From Symsagittifera roscoffensis (Eukaryota > Xenacoelomorpha > Acoela > Convolutidae): a stretch of 64,000 nt of DNA. Positions 48,086 through 58,164 of this stretch are shown here, piece by piece; position 1 is the first letter of the stretch, and the number at the start of each line of letters is the position of its first letter. The DNA lies in NCBI RefSeq assembly GCF_963678635.1, contig NC_087065.1, positions 15,225,853 to 15,289,852 of the forward strand, written 5' to 3'. Both the position numbers and the translations under genes were made by a program. A model generated the notes under the pieces. The model saw nothing but the letters and a program-made list of their open reading frames with translations. It was not told the DNA's origin and did not search any database.

Positions 48086-48624
48086 TTACTGAGGCTTACA
48101 TTTATCAACAAACATAAAGTCTCCCAAAATTTGGGACAGTTCTTTGAGTTCGTTCAAAGTATAGTTGGCATAGGCAACTTGTTCTATTGCTTCATTCTCT
48201 TTTGCAGTGAAAAATCGAATCTGAATGTAGGGTGGGCTCATTCACACTGTACTTCTTGATTGTGACACACACCCTCCTCATGTTGTATGTTGCTATTTCA
48301 TATGCTCTATTACAGATGTCGAGCTCCTGATTCATAGTTGATTCTTTGCCAGATTTGGCTTCATTTATAGGTACGAGTCCAAGGTTTTCAGCATCGTGAA
48401 TAACAGTATTCCGGTTTGCCGATAATGCTTCTCCTTCTTGTTTACTAAGATAGACTTGTTGGGACTTTTCAAATTGCCCAAAACATAAGTTTTTAAAATT
48501 TGAAAGCAGGGTTCAAAGTATATTTCCCCTTGTAGGATTTTTGGAACCAAACAAATATCCCAATTCTTGTTTGATTTTTTGGGAATTCAATATAATTGGG
48601 ACTAGAGTCTTTTCTTGAGTACAT
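48086..48624 (-). pseudogene. PC4-like small protein, unit 1 copy (frameshifted)
   Basis: An ATG at 48,624 opens MYSRKDSSPNYIEFPKNQTR, the same start as the unit 2 copy. After a shift the readable part includes YFEPCFQ, SQQVYLSKQEGEALSANRNT, VIHDAENLGLVPINEAKSGK and MNQELDICNRAYEIATYNMR; one extra base near 48,235 puts the C-terminal part (KELSQILGDFMFVDKCKPQ) in another frame. See the unit 2 copy for domain reasoning. It lies head to head with the + strand gene at 48,680. Confidence 0.6.
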
Positions 48625-48679
48625 TTTTGAAGAGCGTTATTTCTACTATATAAATAGGGGGCAAAAGTCATTGTTCCAG
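48625..48679. promoter_or_regulatory. Compact divergent promoter with TATATAAATA box
   Basis: Only 55 bases separate the ATG of the minus gene (48,624) from the ATG of the plus gene (48,680). TATATAAATAGGGG at 48,647 lies 33 bases before the plus ATG and is conserved at 63,727. About 145 bases present between the two ATGs in unit 2 are missing here, between a shared gagc and gcgtta, so this looks like a deletion derivative. Confidence 0.65.
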
Positions 48680-49277
48680 ATGGCTGCTGCTATGTGTCAA
48701 GCTTTTCCCAGCTTTTATCAAGATTATTGTTAACAAATTGCTATTTATTTCCATTTCCAGTAATTTTTACGAAAAATACATAGTAACACATGATTGTTGC
48801 GTCTCCACTCACAATTTTTTATGTTCTTTGGAGATTTGTAAGTTCCATTTGGTTTTAATAGGAATATCTTTCAGCTAAATTATTCTGCAGAAATTAGATA
48901 AATATGTATACATATATCAAGAAATTCACTGTCTTTACACTTTGTTAAAACACAGATTCTATTCAAGTATTGTTACGTCAAGCGGAAAAATGTTCAATCA
49001 GCTTAGTTGAGCAGTTCAACATAACTTACGATGGAAAGGAGCCAAAGAGATGCCTGGTATTGCAAAGAAACTACTAATTCGGAAAAAATTCAAGAGACAT
49101 TTTTTATAGTCTAACCAGAATCTGGATTCCACACAAACTCTTGGTTCAGCGTTTCTGGATAGAGTTCGAAAAATTCGAAACTCAAAATATGAAATTGATT
49201 TGTTCAAGATTATTGATTACTTTATTGATTATCATGGTTATGTGCATAGTGATTATGTAAGCTTTGTGATAAAATAA
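48680..49277 (+). pseudogene. Unidentified + strand gene of the DNA element, unit 1 copy
   Basis: ATG at 48,680 starts MAAAMCQAFPSFYQDYC, closely matching the intact start at 63,767. After a frameshift the reading continues for about 195 codons with three in-frame stops: FYEKYIVTHDCCVSTHNFL, KLDKYVYIYQEIHCLYTLLK, WKGAKEMPGIAKKLLIRKKF, LGSAFLDRVRKIRNSKYEID, LFKIIDYFIDYHGYVHSDYV, then TAA at 49,275-49,277. No automatic ORF shows it because of the breaks. The family is not recognised. The basic middle and long helical C-terminal half suggest a structural or nucleic-acid-associated protein, but this is a guess. Confidence 0.55.
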
Positions 49278-49439
49278 TCAATTTTCTTCAAATGTGCTCT
49301 TAACATTCACACTGAGAAATCTTTAAAAACTAAATTTTGGTTCAGGAACAATTCATTCAAATAAAAAGAATAGCCAATATACAAATAAACGGGAAAACTT
49401 GAAAACATTTGTTAAAAAAATCAAAAATTGAGTTAATTT

Positions 49440-49796
49440 TCAAGTTCGTTCCTTGTCACTTCCATCTTCATATGCCACACCATGTTTTCTTCTAAACAGA
49501 GCTAAGTTATTCTGCTGAACCTTCAATTTTTCCTTCTTGTACCTTCTTTCACGAATTGTTTCAATTTTTCGCCAATCATGTAGAGAAATTCTTAAGGGAC
49601 TTAAACACTTCTTCGGATCTCCGTAAAAGATGTCAAATTCAAAAATTTTCTCAAAAAGTTGTAGTAATTTATAGTAAATGTTCACTTGTAAGCAAATGAA
49701 AACTATTTCCGTATCCCAGACCCACACTTTCATCGAAATGTTTTTCATTTGAATCATATGAAAACACGTATTTTTTTTCGAAGGTGACTTAGACAT
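49440..49796 (-). CDS. Small basic protein of the DNA element, possible PC4-like fold
   Basis: An intact 118-codon frame, first ATG at 49,796 (MSKSPSKKN). The middle has alternating hydrophobic strands (KVWVWDTEIVFICLQVNIYY, LFEKIFEFDIFYGDPKKC), then LSPLRISLHDWRKIETIRER and a Lys/Arg/Gln-rich tail ending YEDGSDKERT. The pattern strand, Gly-Asp-Pro-Lys-Lys, SLxxWxxI resembles the PC4/p15 single-strand DNA-binding domain seen in transcription coactivators and in some DNA-virus proteins. It converges tail to tail with the + strand gene ending at 49,277. No stop or frameshift is apparent, in contrast to its neighbours. Family assignment is inference. Confidence 0.55.
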   Translation of the reverse strand: MSKSPSKKNTCFHMIQMKNISMKVWVWDTEIVFICLQVNIYYKLLQLFEKIFEFDIFYGDPKKCLSPLRISLHDWRKIETIRERRYKKEKLKVQQNNLALFRRKHGVAYEDGSDKERT

Positions 49797-49799
49797 AAC

Positions 49800-51000
49800 C
49801 AATTCTTTTCTAAATTCTCTAAGTCCATTCTGAAAAATCTATGATAATTTGCTCACTAGTCTAAGAGGTTTTATTAAATTTGAGAATCTTGAAAGTTTTG
49901 GTACCAATCTCAACCTGGATGCAGTAACTCGCACAATCTATTATGATTGGTTTAAAGTTTGAGATAGATTTCCATTTCTTTTAAAAATTCTAATCATGTT
50001 GATAGAATGAAATGAACTGTAGAAGGTTTTCAAATGAAAAAAATTAAAAAATTTCACCTGTGTTGAATTTCTCATAAAAATATCTGAACTCATTCAAAAA
50101 CTTTTCAACACTTGGTTGATTTTAATTGTTTATAAAGGATTCTGTAGAATAAGAATTTTTGTTGACTAAGGTTTTTCAAAAGGGAATAATTTTTTTGAAA
50201 ACTATTCCTATTATATACACCTTGGTTGAGTATCTTTATTTAGATTTAAAACTAGCAAGTTAAGTAAATTCCACAAATTTTTTCATCAACCTCATAACCT
50301 TAGAGTTAGTTCTGGAATTCTAATTGGTTAAGTTTTTATTGGATTTTTCTAGAGTTTAGAAGTTTCAGAAAAACCTAGAAGTGAATGTGTAATGACTTCA
50401 CATGAAATTCGAGGATTGATTCTGTAGACTCTAAAAATTAGAAGATTCTAGAAGTTTTTGAATATTGGCGTTAATTGCTCTGGTGGAAATATTCTACAAC
50501 TTTTACTGTTCTAAAAAAAATTAAAGTGTAATGACGTCATTTTTTCAGATGGAAATATTTTTTTGTTGCCTGAAAAATCCAAAATACACAATCTTAGCTC
50601 TGTCGAGAATCATGTTAGAGCCTCGGATAGGCTTTTTTCAAATACTTTATTTTTCATGATAATTGGAAACTTGCTATAAGAATCCTGTCAAAGTTAATTT
50701 TTTTATCTATATAGTTTTTATTATCTATATAATTCAGAGGGCCTAAAACTCTCTGAAAAATTTTTGCGAGATGCGTAAAAAATTTCGAAATTTTCTCAGT
50801 GTGCGAAACTATCGAAGACTTTTTTTGGTAAAATGCATGTTTTTTTTGGTTTTTTCAAAAATTGTGCAAAATTTTAACTTAATTTCTTAAATGATTAAAC
50901 GAAATACTCAAACTTTTAATGTAAAAAACATGTTGACTTATTACTTAGAAAACATCTAAATTGATGACTTTCAGCGCTATTTCTTATGTTAATACATTGG
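49800..51000. other. AT-rich stretch without recognised genes
   Basis: Read on both strands: only short random frames, oligo-A/T tracts and a few near-repeats of gaattcta/tagaagttt words between 50,330 and 50,460. Nothing further is supported. Confidence 0.5.
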
Positions 51001-52500
51001 TTTCCTATAGTTTCTGATCAACAGACATGCAAAATTATCTTTTTAAATGATTAAAATTTGAACCAGAATTCCATAAAGACTAATAATTAACGGTGCAAGA
51101 AAAATTGTAATGATTTATTTTGCCAAGAAGCTTCTCAATTTTTTCTACAAAACTCGAAAATGTTTGATTTTTTTTTCAACAAAATGAGAAATTGTTTCAT
51201 TTTTTTTAACCGAATATGAAAATTGTTTCAATTTTTACAGCAAAATGGGAAAAGTGTTACAATTTTTTAAGCGCATGTGAAAAGTGTTGCACTTTTTTCC
51301 TACAAATATGAAAAATGTTTCACTTTTTTCTAGAAAATGCGAAAAATTATCTAATTTTTTTGACAAGATGCGAAGAGAGTTTCAGTTTTTTGAAAAGGTT
51401 AGCAAAGTGTTTGAGATTTTTTGACAAAATGCGAAAACTGTTTCACTTTTTTTGACAAGATGCGATAAGTGTTTCAGTGTTTTTTTTCCTATAGTGTCTG
51501 ATCAACAGACATGCAAAATTATCTTTTTAAATGATTAAAATTTGAACCAGAATTCCATAAAGACTAATAATTAACGGTGCAAGAAAAATTGTAATGATTT
51601 ATTTTGCCCAGATGCTTCTCAATTTTTTCTACAAAACTCGAAAATGTTTGATTTTTTTTTCAACAAAATGAGAAATTGTTTCATTTTTTTTAACCGAATA
51701 TGAAAATTGTTTCAATTTTTACAGCAAAATGGGAAAAGTGTTACAATTTTTTAAGCGCATGTGAAAAGTGTTGCACTTTTTTCCTACAAATATGAAAAAT
51801 GTTTCACTTTTTTCTAGAAAATGCGAAAAATTATCTAATTTTTTTGACAAGATGCGAAGAGAGTTTCAGTTTTTTGAAAAGATGCGCAAAGTGTTTGAGA
51901 TTTTTTGACAAAATGCGAAAATTGTTTCACTTTTTTTGACAAGATGCGATAAGTGTTTCAGTGTTTTTTTTCCTATAGTGTCTGATCAACAGACATGCAA
52001 AATTATCTTTTTAAATGATTAAATTTTGAACAAGAATTCCAAAAAGACTAATAATTAACGGCGCAAGAAAAATTGTAATGATTTATTTTGCCAAGATGCT
52101 AAAAGTGCTTCTCAATTTTTTCTACAAAACTCGAAAATGTTTGATTTTTTTTTCGACAAAATGAGAAATTGTTTCATTTTTTTAAACCGAATATGAAAAT
52201 TGTTTCAATTTTTACAGCAAAATGGGAAACGTGTTACAATTTTTTTAAGCGCATGTGAAAAGTGTTGCACTTTTTTCCTACAAATATAAAAAATGTTTCA
52301 CTTTTTTCTAGAAAATGCGAAAAATTATCTAATTTTTTTGACAAGATGCGAAGAGAGTTTCAGTTTTTTGAAAAGATGCGCAAAGTGTTTGAGTTTTTTT
52401 GACAAAATGCGAAAACTGTTTCACTTTTTTTGACAAGATGCGAAAAGTGTTTCACTTTTTTCTACAAAACGGGAAAAATGTTTGAGTTTTTGACAACATA
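51001..52500. repeat. Three 484-bp higher-order repeats built of short minisatellite monomers
   Basis: The landmark tttcctatagt.tctgatcaacagacatg starts at 51,001, 51,485 and 51,969, exactly 484 bases apart. Each unit ends in eight or so degenerate monomers of about 35 bases of the type gacaa(a/g)atgcgaaaagtgtttcactttttt. The third unit is extended by extra monomers to about 52,500. Monomer homogeneity within a column is higher than between columns, so the 484-bp unit is the recent duplication unit. Confidence 0.92.
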
Positions 52501-52748
52501 CAACAAATGATCAGGCATTATTTATTTGAGTACAAATTTTCTAATGTTTTTTTCTCTAATATGTATCCAAAGAATAATCCAGATTCTTGAGATTTGTGCG
52601 AATTCGGAGCACTAAATTGAGTTCTAATTGTTTTTCAATGATTTACCCTGAAGCTCTCATCTAGTCTCATAGTTAAAATGAAATTGTAGAAATTAGTTAA
52701 TTACAAAGAACGTAGTTAAAATCAAACATAATTTATTTACAAAAATAT
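52501..52748. other. Spacer before the acidic-tailed gene
   Basis: AT-rich, no ORF, no repeat recognised. Confidence 0.4.
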
Positions 52749-53240
52749 TTAATCAAAAGGCTGTCGAGCAGCTGACAAGTTCTGGTGGTTCTCTATAGAA
52801 CGCAAAGCTGGTCTTGCCTCCATCGCTGGTAGTTGTCTTGGTGGTTCGCTGTTTGGACTTCCTGACTCAGAGAACCTCTCATCCTCTTCGATGGTAATTG
52901 GATTGTCCTCAGAGCCCTAGTCACAAGGAAATACGAATTCGTCAAATGGTTGAGCCACATATCTAGAGTCAGGAGTTTCGGGGTAGTTCATTCCCGCAGG
53001 CTCAGCCAGCTCTTCCATCATTTGCCTTTCTCCAAGTTGGTTCTCTGTCATGGGTACTTGCGTTATATGATGTTCGATGATACCCCTGCGCATCACCTCC
53101 ACCATGTGCCAGAATTGAATTGGGATGTCCATTCGTGCCAGAAAAATTCCACAAACTATTTCTCGCACTTGGATTTGGACTAAATCAGCCGAAAAATTTA
53201 CCGAGAACATAAGGTTGATGTTCTGCACTGAGAAGATCAA
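52749..53240 (-). pseudogene. Small gene with in-frame TAG before an acidic C-terminal tail
   Basis: The minus frame is open from about 53,285 and has a non-ATG beginning; coding-like sequence starts near 53,240 (IFSVQNINLMFSVNFS). It contains VQIQVREIVCGIFLARMDIP, IQFWHMVEVMRRGIIEHHI, then ENQLGERQMMEELAEPAGMN and FDEFVFPCD. A TAG at 52,917-52,919 interrupts it, but the same frame continues for 56 codons with coding character (SEDNPITIEEDERFSESGSP, PALRSIENHQNLSAARQ) to TAA at 52,749. GC content is clearly higher than the surroundings. Possible reasons for the missing ATG are loss by mutation or a spliced start (ttctcag|tgcag is an acceptor-like site near 53,228). The IPIQFW..VEVM part could be a divergent PC4-like helix. 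Function unknown. Confidence 0.55.
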
Positions 53241-53259
53241 TTTGAGTAATAAGTTGAGT

Positions 53260-53315
53260 AAAATAGTAAAAAAAAGTTGAAATTTACCCTAATTTCAACT
53301 TTTTTTTACTATTTT
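53260..53315. repeat. Perfect 25-bp inverted repeat (hairpin)
   Basis: 53,260-53,284 and 53,291-53,315 are perfect reverse complements around a 6-base loop (taccct), with eight-base A and T runs inside the arms. It lies just upstream of the acidic-tailed gene. A further partial repeat of one arm follows to 53,334. Confidence 0.9.
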
Positions 53316-53399
53316 ACTTTTTTTTACTATTTTAGAGCTGAGAGAGGAGGTAGTTGACGGTGGTTTAGTTGAAAATCAAATGATTTTTAGTTAGGAGCG

Positions 53400-54591
53400 A
53401 AGGGTACCTTCAACTGGTATGTGTGGGTTTAACCAATCAGAATTGATTTTCCTTATTTGGGTTGTAGTCGTGTCCAATCAGATTCCAGCTTCCTTTTATG
53501 GAATTCTTATATAAAAGTCATGTCCAATCGGAAGCAAAGTTCCATTTTAGGTACTTTTATACAATGTTGTTTCCAATCAGAGGAGTCTTTTAAGAATATA
53601 ATTCTTCCAAATAAGTAAAAACTTATGCAAAAGCAGTCGCAAAAATGAGGGACCAAAGGTTGTTTACTGTAAAAATAAGAAAATTGCTGATATAAAAAAC
53701 AAAAGAAAGAAAATTAATAAAATTAACATCTCTGCATTTTTCTTCATCAAGATATATGAATTTTTTAAAGCAAATCTCTGGAAATCTGATTCCAAACCTG
53801 ATCATGCAAGATTTTGAACTTTGAAAATCTTTAAAAAATGGAGGAATAAAGAACTTTGCTGGGGAGTTTTGACAAATTCGGGAGTTGGATAGGGAATAAA
53901 AAAAGTCTTTAAAATATTATCGTACGACTTTTTTTTAAACTTCAAATTTTCTAAAATAAATTAAATTTCTTTTCTAGTCAATTGTAGTTCAGCAGTAACT
54001 TTATAGCTTTGATACGCAATATGTGAATCAAAAATAAACTCTTTGATTGAGTAAGTTTCCCTAAAGAAACCTTTACTTTGTCGAAGATCTCTGTTTTGGA
54101 CAGCATAAACGTCCAAAAAATTGTGAAAAAAGTAAGACTCTACATCTATTTTATCAATAAGGAAATCACACTAAATATTTTCTTTTTTCTTATAGAGTAA
54201 CTCGAGGAAATTCAAATGTTTTTTGATAGACATTTTTCAAATATTGATAAAAGTTTTTAAAAAATGATTAACAGTTCATTTTTAGAAAAAGCTGGATTCA
54301 TATTGGTTGATTTCCAACAAACAGATTTACTAACGAAATACTCAATTCTGATTGGTTAATTTTCCCCAAGCAACGGTAAATAAAACTTATATCAATCTGT
54401 TTTTTTACGTTAAAAGCAATTGCTCTTTACTTTGTATAACTACTTGAAATTATTTTCAATAGTTTTGAACAATTCAAACCAAGTATAAATAATCTAATAA
54501 TTATTTGGGACTTTTTTAATCTCTCAATTTTGTAGGTACCAATTACTTTTTTTATTTTTGGTACAGGCTAAATCTCCCATTTTTAGTTCAG
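53400..54591. promoter_or_regulatory. Divergent intergenic region with CTGATTGG boxes on both sides
   Basis: Left half: ccaatcag or ccaatcgg words at about 53,437, 53,473, 53,527 and 53,573 (CTGATTGG in the direction of the minus gene) and TATAAAAG-like sequence near 53,512. Right half: attggttga near 54,303 and ctgattggttaat near 54,348 in the direction of the polymerase gene. Immediately before the polymerase the sequence ctaaatctccc corresponds to ataaatctcc, the TATA region of the zinc-finger gene, so that TATA box has been lost. The middle (53,600-54,280) holds no gene I can support. Confidence 0.55.
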
Positions 54592-56836
54592 ATTCCAGCA
54601 CTCAACAGGAATGAGAAAGTGAAATGCGAGGACTGTGGTAAAGAATACAGTAGAGCCAATGCGGCTCGACATCGCAAAAGTTGTGTGCGAGGAGTTATTT
54701 CTTGTCCGGAATGTAGTTATTGTACATACAACCAGCAAGAAATGAATTTCCGTACGAGCAAGAAGCACGTAAAGTTAACCCTAAAATCATCAAAGTGTGT
54801 ATCGTGTGAGAAAAAATTTCCAAGCTATTTTTCACTTCCACAACATTGCAAGAAAGATCACGGGTTGAAATCGAGGAAAACGAGTAATTCTGTTGCTGAT
54901 TTGAATAAGATTTTGGAAAACGAGGAGGATAGTGATCATTTACGAGATGAGTTGAATGCCTGTCAACCTTTCTTGACAGATACCGCGATGGAAAATGGAC
55001 GCCACAAAGTATTCAATTTTCAATTTTCAAAACTAGATCTTAATCTAATTAATAAAAAACTGGATCAAGTCTTTGAAAAACATGATTCAGCAGCAAACAT
55101 CAACATTGCCTTGGGATTTGTGTTACGTTATATAGAAACGGGCGAAAATTGTTCTTTCTACGCTCATGAAAATAACACACTCTTTGATAAATCTATACTG
55201 CTTTGTTCTAAAGCAGACTTGACGACTATACAGAACAAGGTCAATAAGCAAGATATCATTGAAGTTTGTACACAAGAGAGACAAAATAGGAAGTGTCGAT
55301 TCCAGTTAATCACAAATGTGACCATTTTTGCCACCTTACTCAAAAACATACCCATGGGATGTCCAGATTCAGTGATTCCCGAACCACTTCTGAGGAATCA
55401 CCAGGTTAATTGTTTGATTTCGGATGCGCACACGCAACAACCATACAATGACAAAATGTGTTTGTTTCGAGCACTTGCAAATCATTTACATGGAACAGCT
55501 AATCTTGAAACATCCACCTCCATGATTTTTAATAATTTTTTTGAAAAATCTGGAAGTGATCCGAAACAATTTCGTGGAGTTTCGATGGATTATCTACCAA
55601 TAGTTGAAGATGTAAAAGAGAAAAACATCTTTATCTACGATATCGACTTTGAAGACGGAGACTTCTTAGGAGAATTAGCTCGGAGAAGCATTGGTAATTA
55701 CAAGAATACAGTTATACTTCTACGATACAACAAACACATTATTCACGTCAATAACATCGACAATTTCTTCAAATGCTTCCGATGCTCAACTTGCGATACA
55801 TTTTTCCACAAGGCAGACATTTTCAACAATGCAAAGACCGAATCAAAAAAATTTACCAGAAACCTGTTTATACTCTACGAGAGACTTTGTTTGAAAAACT
55901 GGATGGGTTCAATATTGAGTACACAAAAGAACAAACCTTATTCAAAAATGTCGCTATTTTTGACTTTGAATCAATTTGCGTGCCGATTCTGGAAATCAAA
56001 AATTACTTCAAAAAGCGGCTAAACACGATTTTCAGCATCCTTGATGAACGAGGCAGTTTCAGTAAGAGTGAAGCAAGAGAAAATGAAGACGAATGGATCG
56101 AGGAAGAAACAGACGCATCCACTCACTTTCTCAGGATCCAAATAAATAAACTAATTGATTTCGAGAGATAAACCAATACTCTACCAGTATCTGGATTCAA
56201 CAGTGGTCGGTATAATACAAACTTCATTAAATCATACCTCATTCCCTACCTTACCAACGAAAAACAAATTGAACCTTCAGTTATCAAGAAAGCAAACGAC
56301 TTTGTTTCCTTCAAATTTGGAGATGTTCAGCTTCTGGACATTATGAAATTTTTGGGTGGAGCTACTATTTTAGACTCTTTTCTTAAGGCTTAAAAAGCCA
56401 GTGAGATGAAAGGATGCTTTCCATACGAGTGGTTTGAAACTCCCAACAAGCTTGATGAACAACAACTACACTCGTATGATGACTTCTAGAGCAAGCTGAA
56501 GAGTTGCAACCCTCTCGATAAAGAGTATGACGATTGTCAGAAGCTCCTCTAACAGAACAGCGAGCCTTGAAAAAACTCGGATTTAGAACAAAACCGCCTA
56601 CGGGATTGGAAAACTACAACTATCTTAAATCTATCTGGGAACAGGAAAAGATGACGTCATTTCACAATTTTCTTCAGTGGTATAACAACAAGGATGTTGT
56701 TCCCGCCCTGATGCTATGCAGAAAATGGTTGAATTTTATCATGACAAAAGGATAGACATGTAAAAGCTGGGATGCACACTACCAAATTTAGCAAATATCT
56801 GTCAACACAAGTCAACCAACAGTAGTAGATGTGAGA
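54592..56836 (+). pseudogene. polB: Polinton/adintovirus-like protein-primed DNA polymerase B, N-terminal part
   Basis: The frame opens at ATT (54,592; IPALNRNEKVKCEDCG) where the paralogous genes have ATG. In order: finger 1 CEDCGKEYSRANAARHRKSC; finger 2 CPECSYCTYNQQ with its first His replaced; finger 3 C-x2-C-x12-H-x4-H (CVSCEKKF...H); a helical stretch; a conserved block LLRNHQVNCLISDAHTQ and DKMCLFRALANHLHG, resembling the Cys loop of OTU-type proteases, with NKHIIHVNN further on; a CxxC finger; then, after a frameshift near 55,830, IFDFESICV, the exonuclease I motif (Asp-x-Glu). Exonuclease II reads FNSGRYN, Asn where Asp is expected. Next come VSFKFGDVQLLDIMKFLGG, PYEWFETPNKL and PPTGLENYNYL in two frames, with stops at about 56,169, 56,390, 56,487, 56,550 and 56,752. 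It ends at 56,836 before any polymerase palm motif (no SLYP or YxDTD), close to a 16-G run. About 750 codons; inactive. Confidence 0.85.
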
Positions 56837-56844
56837 GCTGAAGC

Positions 56845-56860
56845 GGGGGGGGGGGGGGGG
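56845..56860. repeat. Run of 16 G at the end of unit 1
   Basis: A pure G tract separates the truncated polymerase from the palindromic repeats that start unit 2. Such tracts are frequent assembly break or collapse points, so the missing palm domain may be absent only from the assembly. Confidence 0.95.
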
Positions 56861-56873
56861 TGGGAGGTTGTAG

Positions 56874-57020
56874 ACTACCATGTATTAAGATAGGGAAAAG
56901 AGCATCCGGTCTCCCAGCTATGTATTAAGATTGGGTATAGAGTTTAAAACGTATTAAGATAGGGAATACCGATGGTAAGGTTTTATGGTTTGTGTGATGG
57001 TAAGATAATGGTAAGAAAAA
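56874..57020. repeat. Palindromic 16-bp repeats at the left end of DNA-element unit 2
   Basis: Three copies of the (c)atgtattaagataggg word (56,879, 56,922, 56,955) followed by GGTAAG-rich words, in the same order, spacing and orientation as at 44,550-44,680. The linking phrase gagcatccggtc.c also matches gagtatccggtcatc at 44,573. Confidence 0.75.
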
Positions 57021-58164
57021 CGTAACTTTCTTGGTTTTTGATTTGAAAAGTCTAGTTTTTTCGCAAAAATGTTGGCGCGTGTTAACTAATTTGTAAATAT
57101 CAAAGATTAATTACGTGCCGGTTGTGTAGTGAAGGACTTCTGTTTTTTTTTGATACATGATAAGTCAATGGTAAGAGTTTTTGTGCAAAAACTTGGAATT
57201 TTTACCAAAAAATTTGAAATTTTTTTCTCAAAAATATCCAAATCACGATAAGATTTGTTATAATTTGATCTAATAAAAATTTACTAGATAATTTTACTTT
57301 CTATTTGTCTGAATCTATTCTGAAACCTACTGAAAATTCGAAAAAAGTCAAATTTTCAAAAGTCAAGTTTCAAGTATTTGGAAAAAATTGCAAAAATTTC
57401 AAGTATTTGGAAAAAATTGCAAAAATTTCAAGTTTTTGGAAAAAACTGCAGAAACCTCATAATTTTGGTTAAAGTATTGTTGCTTCTGATCAAACTTTAA
57501 ACATACTTTTACGTATAGATTTTAAAATTGAGCTCAGACTGTATTTTATTTGGCATCATGTTGAGACAACGATGCAAAATTTTGAAAAAAAAAATGAATT
57601 TTTCCACAATTTTTTCTCAAAAATTTGAAATACGAAAAAGTTACCTTAATTTGAGCTGAAAACGGGTATCATAACGCCCTTAACACTAAAAAGAATGCTC
57701 ATAATAGCAGAATCAATATTGAAACTTCCGGAAAAAAGTTAAATTAAATTTAGTTTTTGAGAAAGTATAGTAAAAAATAATCGAATCTATCCAAAAGTTT
57801 CCTTTTTCAACCTTTTTTGTTGATTAACTAATTTTTTATCCAGTTTAGGGAGAATCGAAATAGGATTGTCAATTCAAATGAACATTAATGCAATATTCTA
57901 CGCAATTTCTTGATCAGAGTCTATGATTTAACTCCTCCTCAGTTTTTCTCAATGATTAACCCAAATTTGTACAAAAATTACAACTTCTGAGAAAGTTTTC
58001 ACAATCATAATAATGAATTTTAGATCAATGATGAAAAATGAACTGTTAATTGCTAAAATTGATTAAAAATGGGATAAATTTTTCTTGAACGTTTTTTCGA
58101 TATTGGCTCAAATTCAACAAAATCTTCTTCCCAACTGATGATTATCCCTGTTGCTTCTGCAACA
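57020..58164. other. Non-coding part of unit 2
   Basis: 57,020-57,350 matches 44,970-45,300 of unit 1. Beyond that a short tandem (aagtatttggaaaaaattgcaaaaatttc, two to three copies at 57,368-57,450) and AT-rich DNA without ORFs have no counterpart in unit 1. Confidence 0.5.

Noticed and set aside
44540-57020. CRISPR-like array of palindromic repeats
   Set aside because: Spacing is irregular, the repeats are degenerate, the context is an animal genome and no cas-like gene exists.
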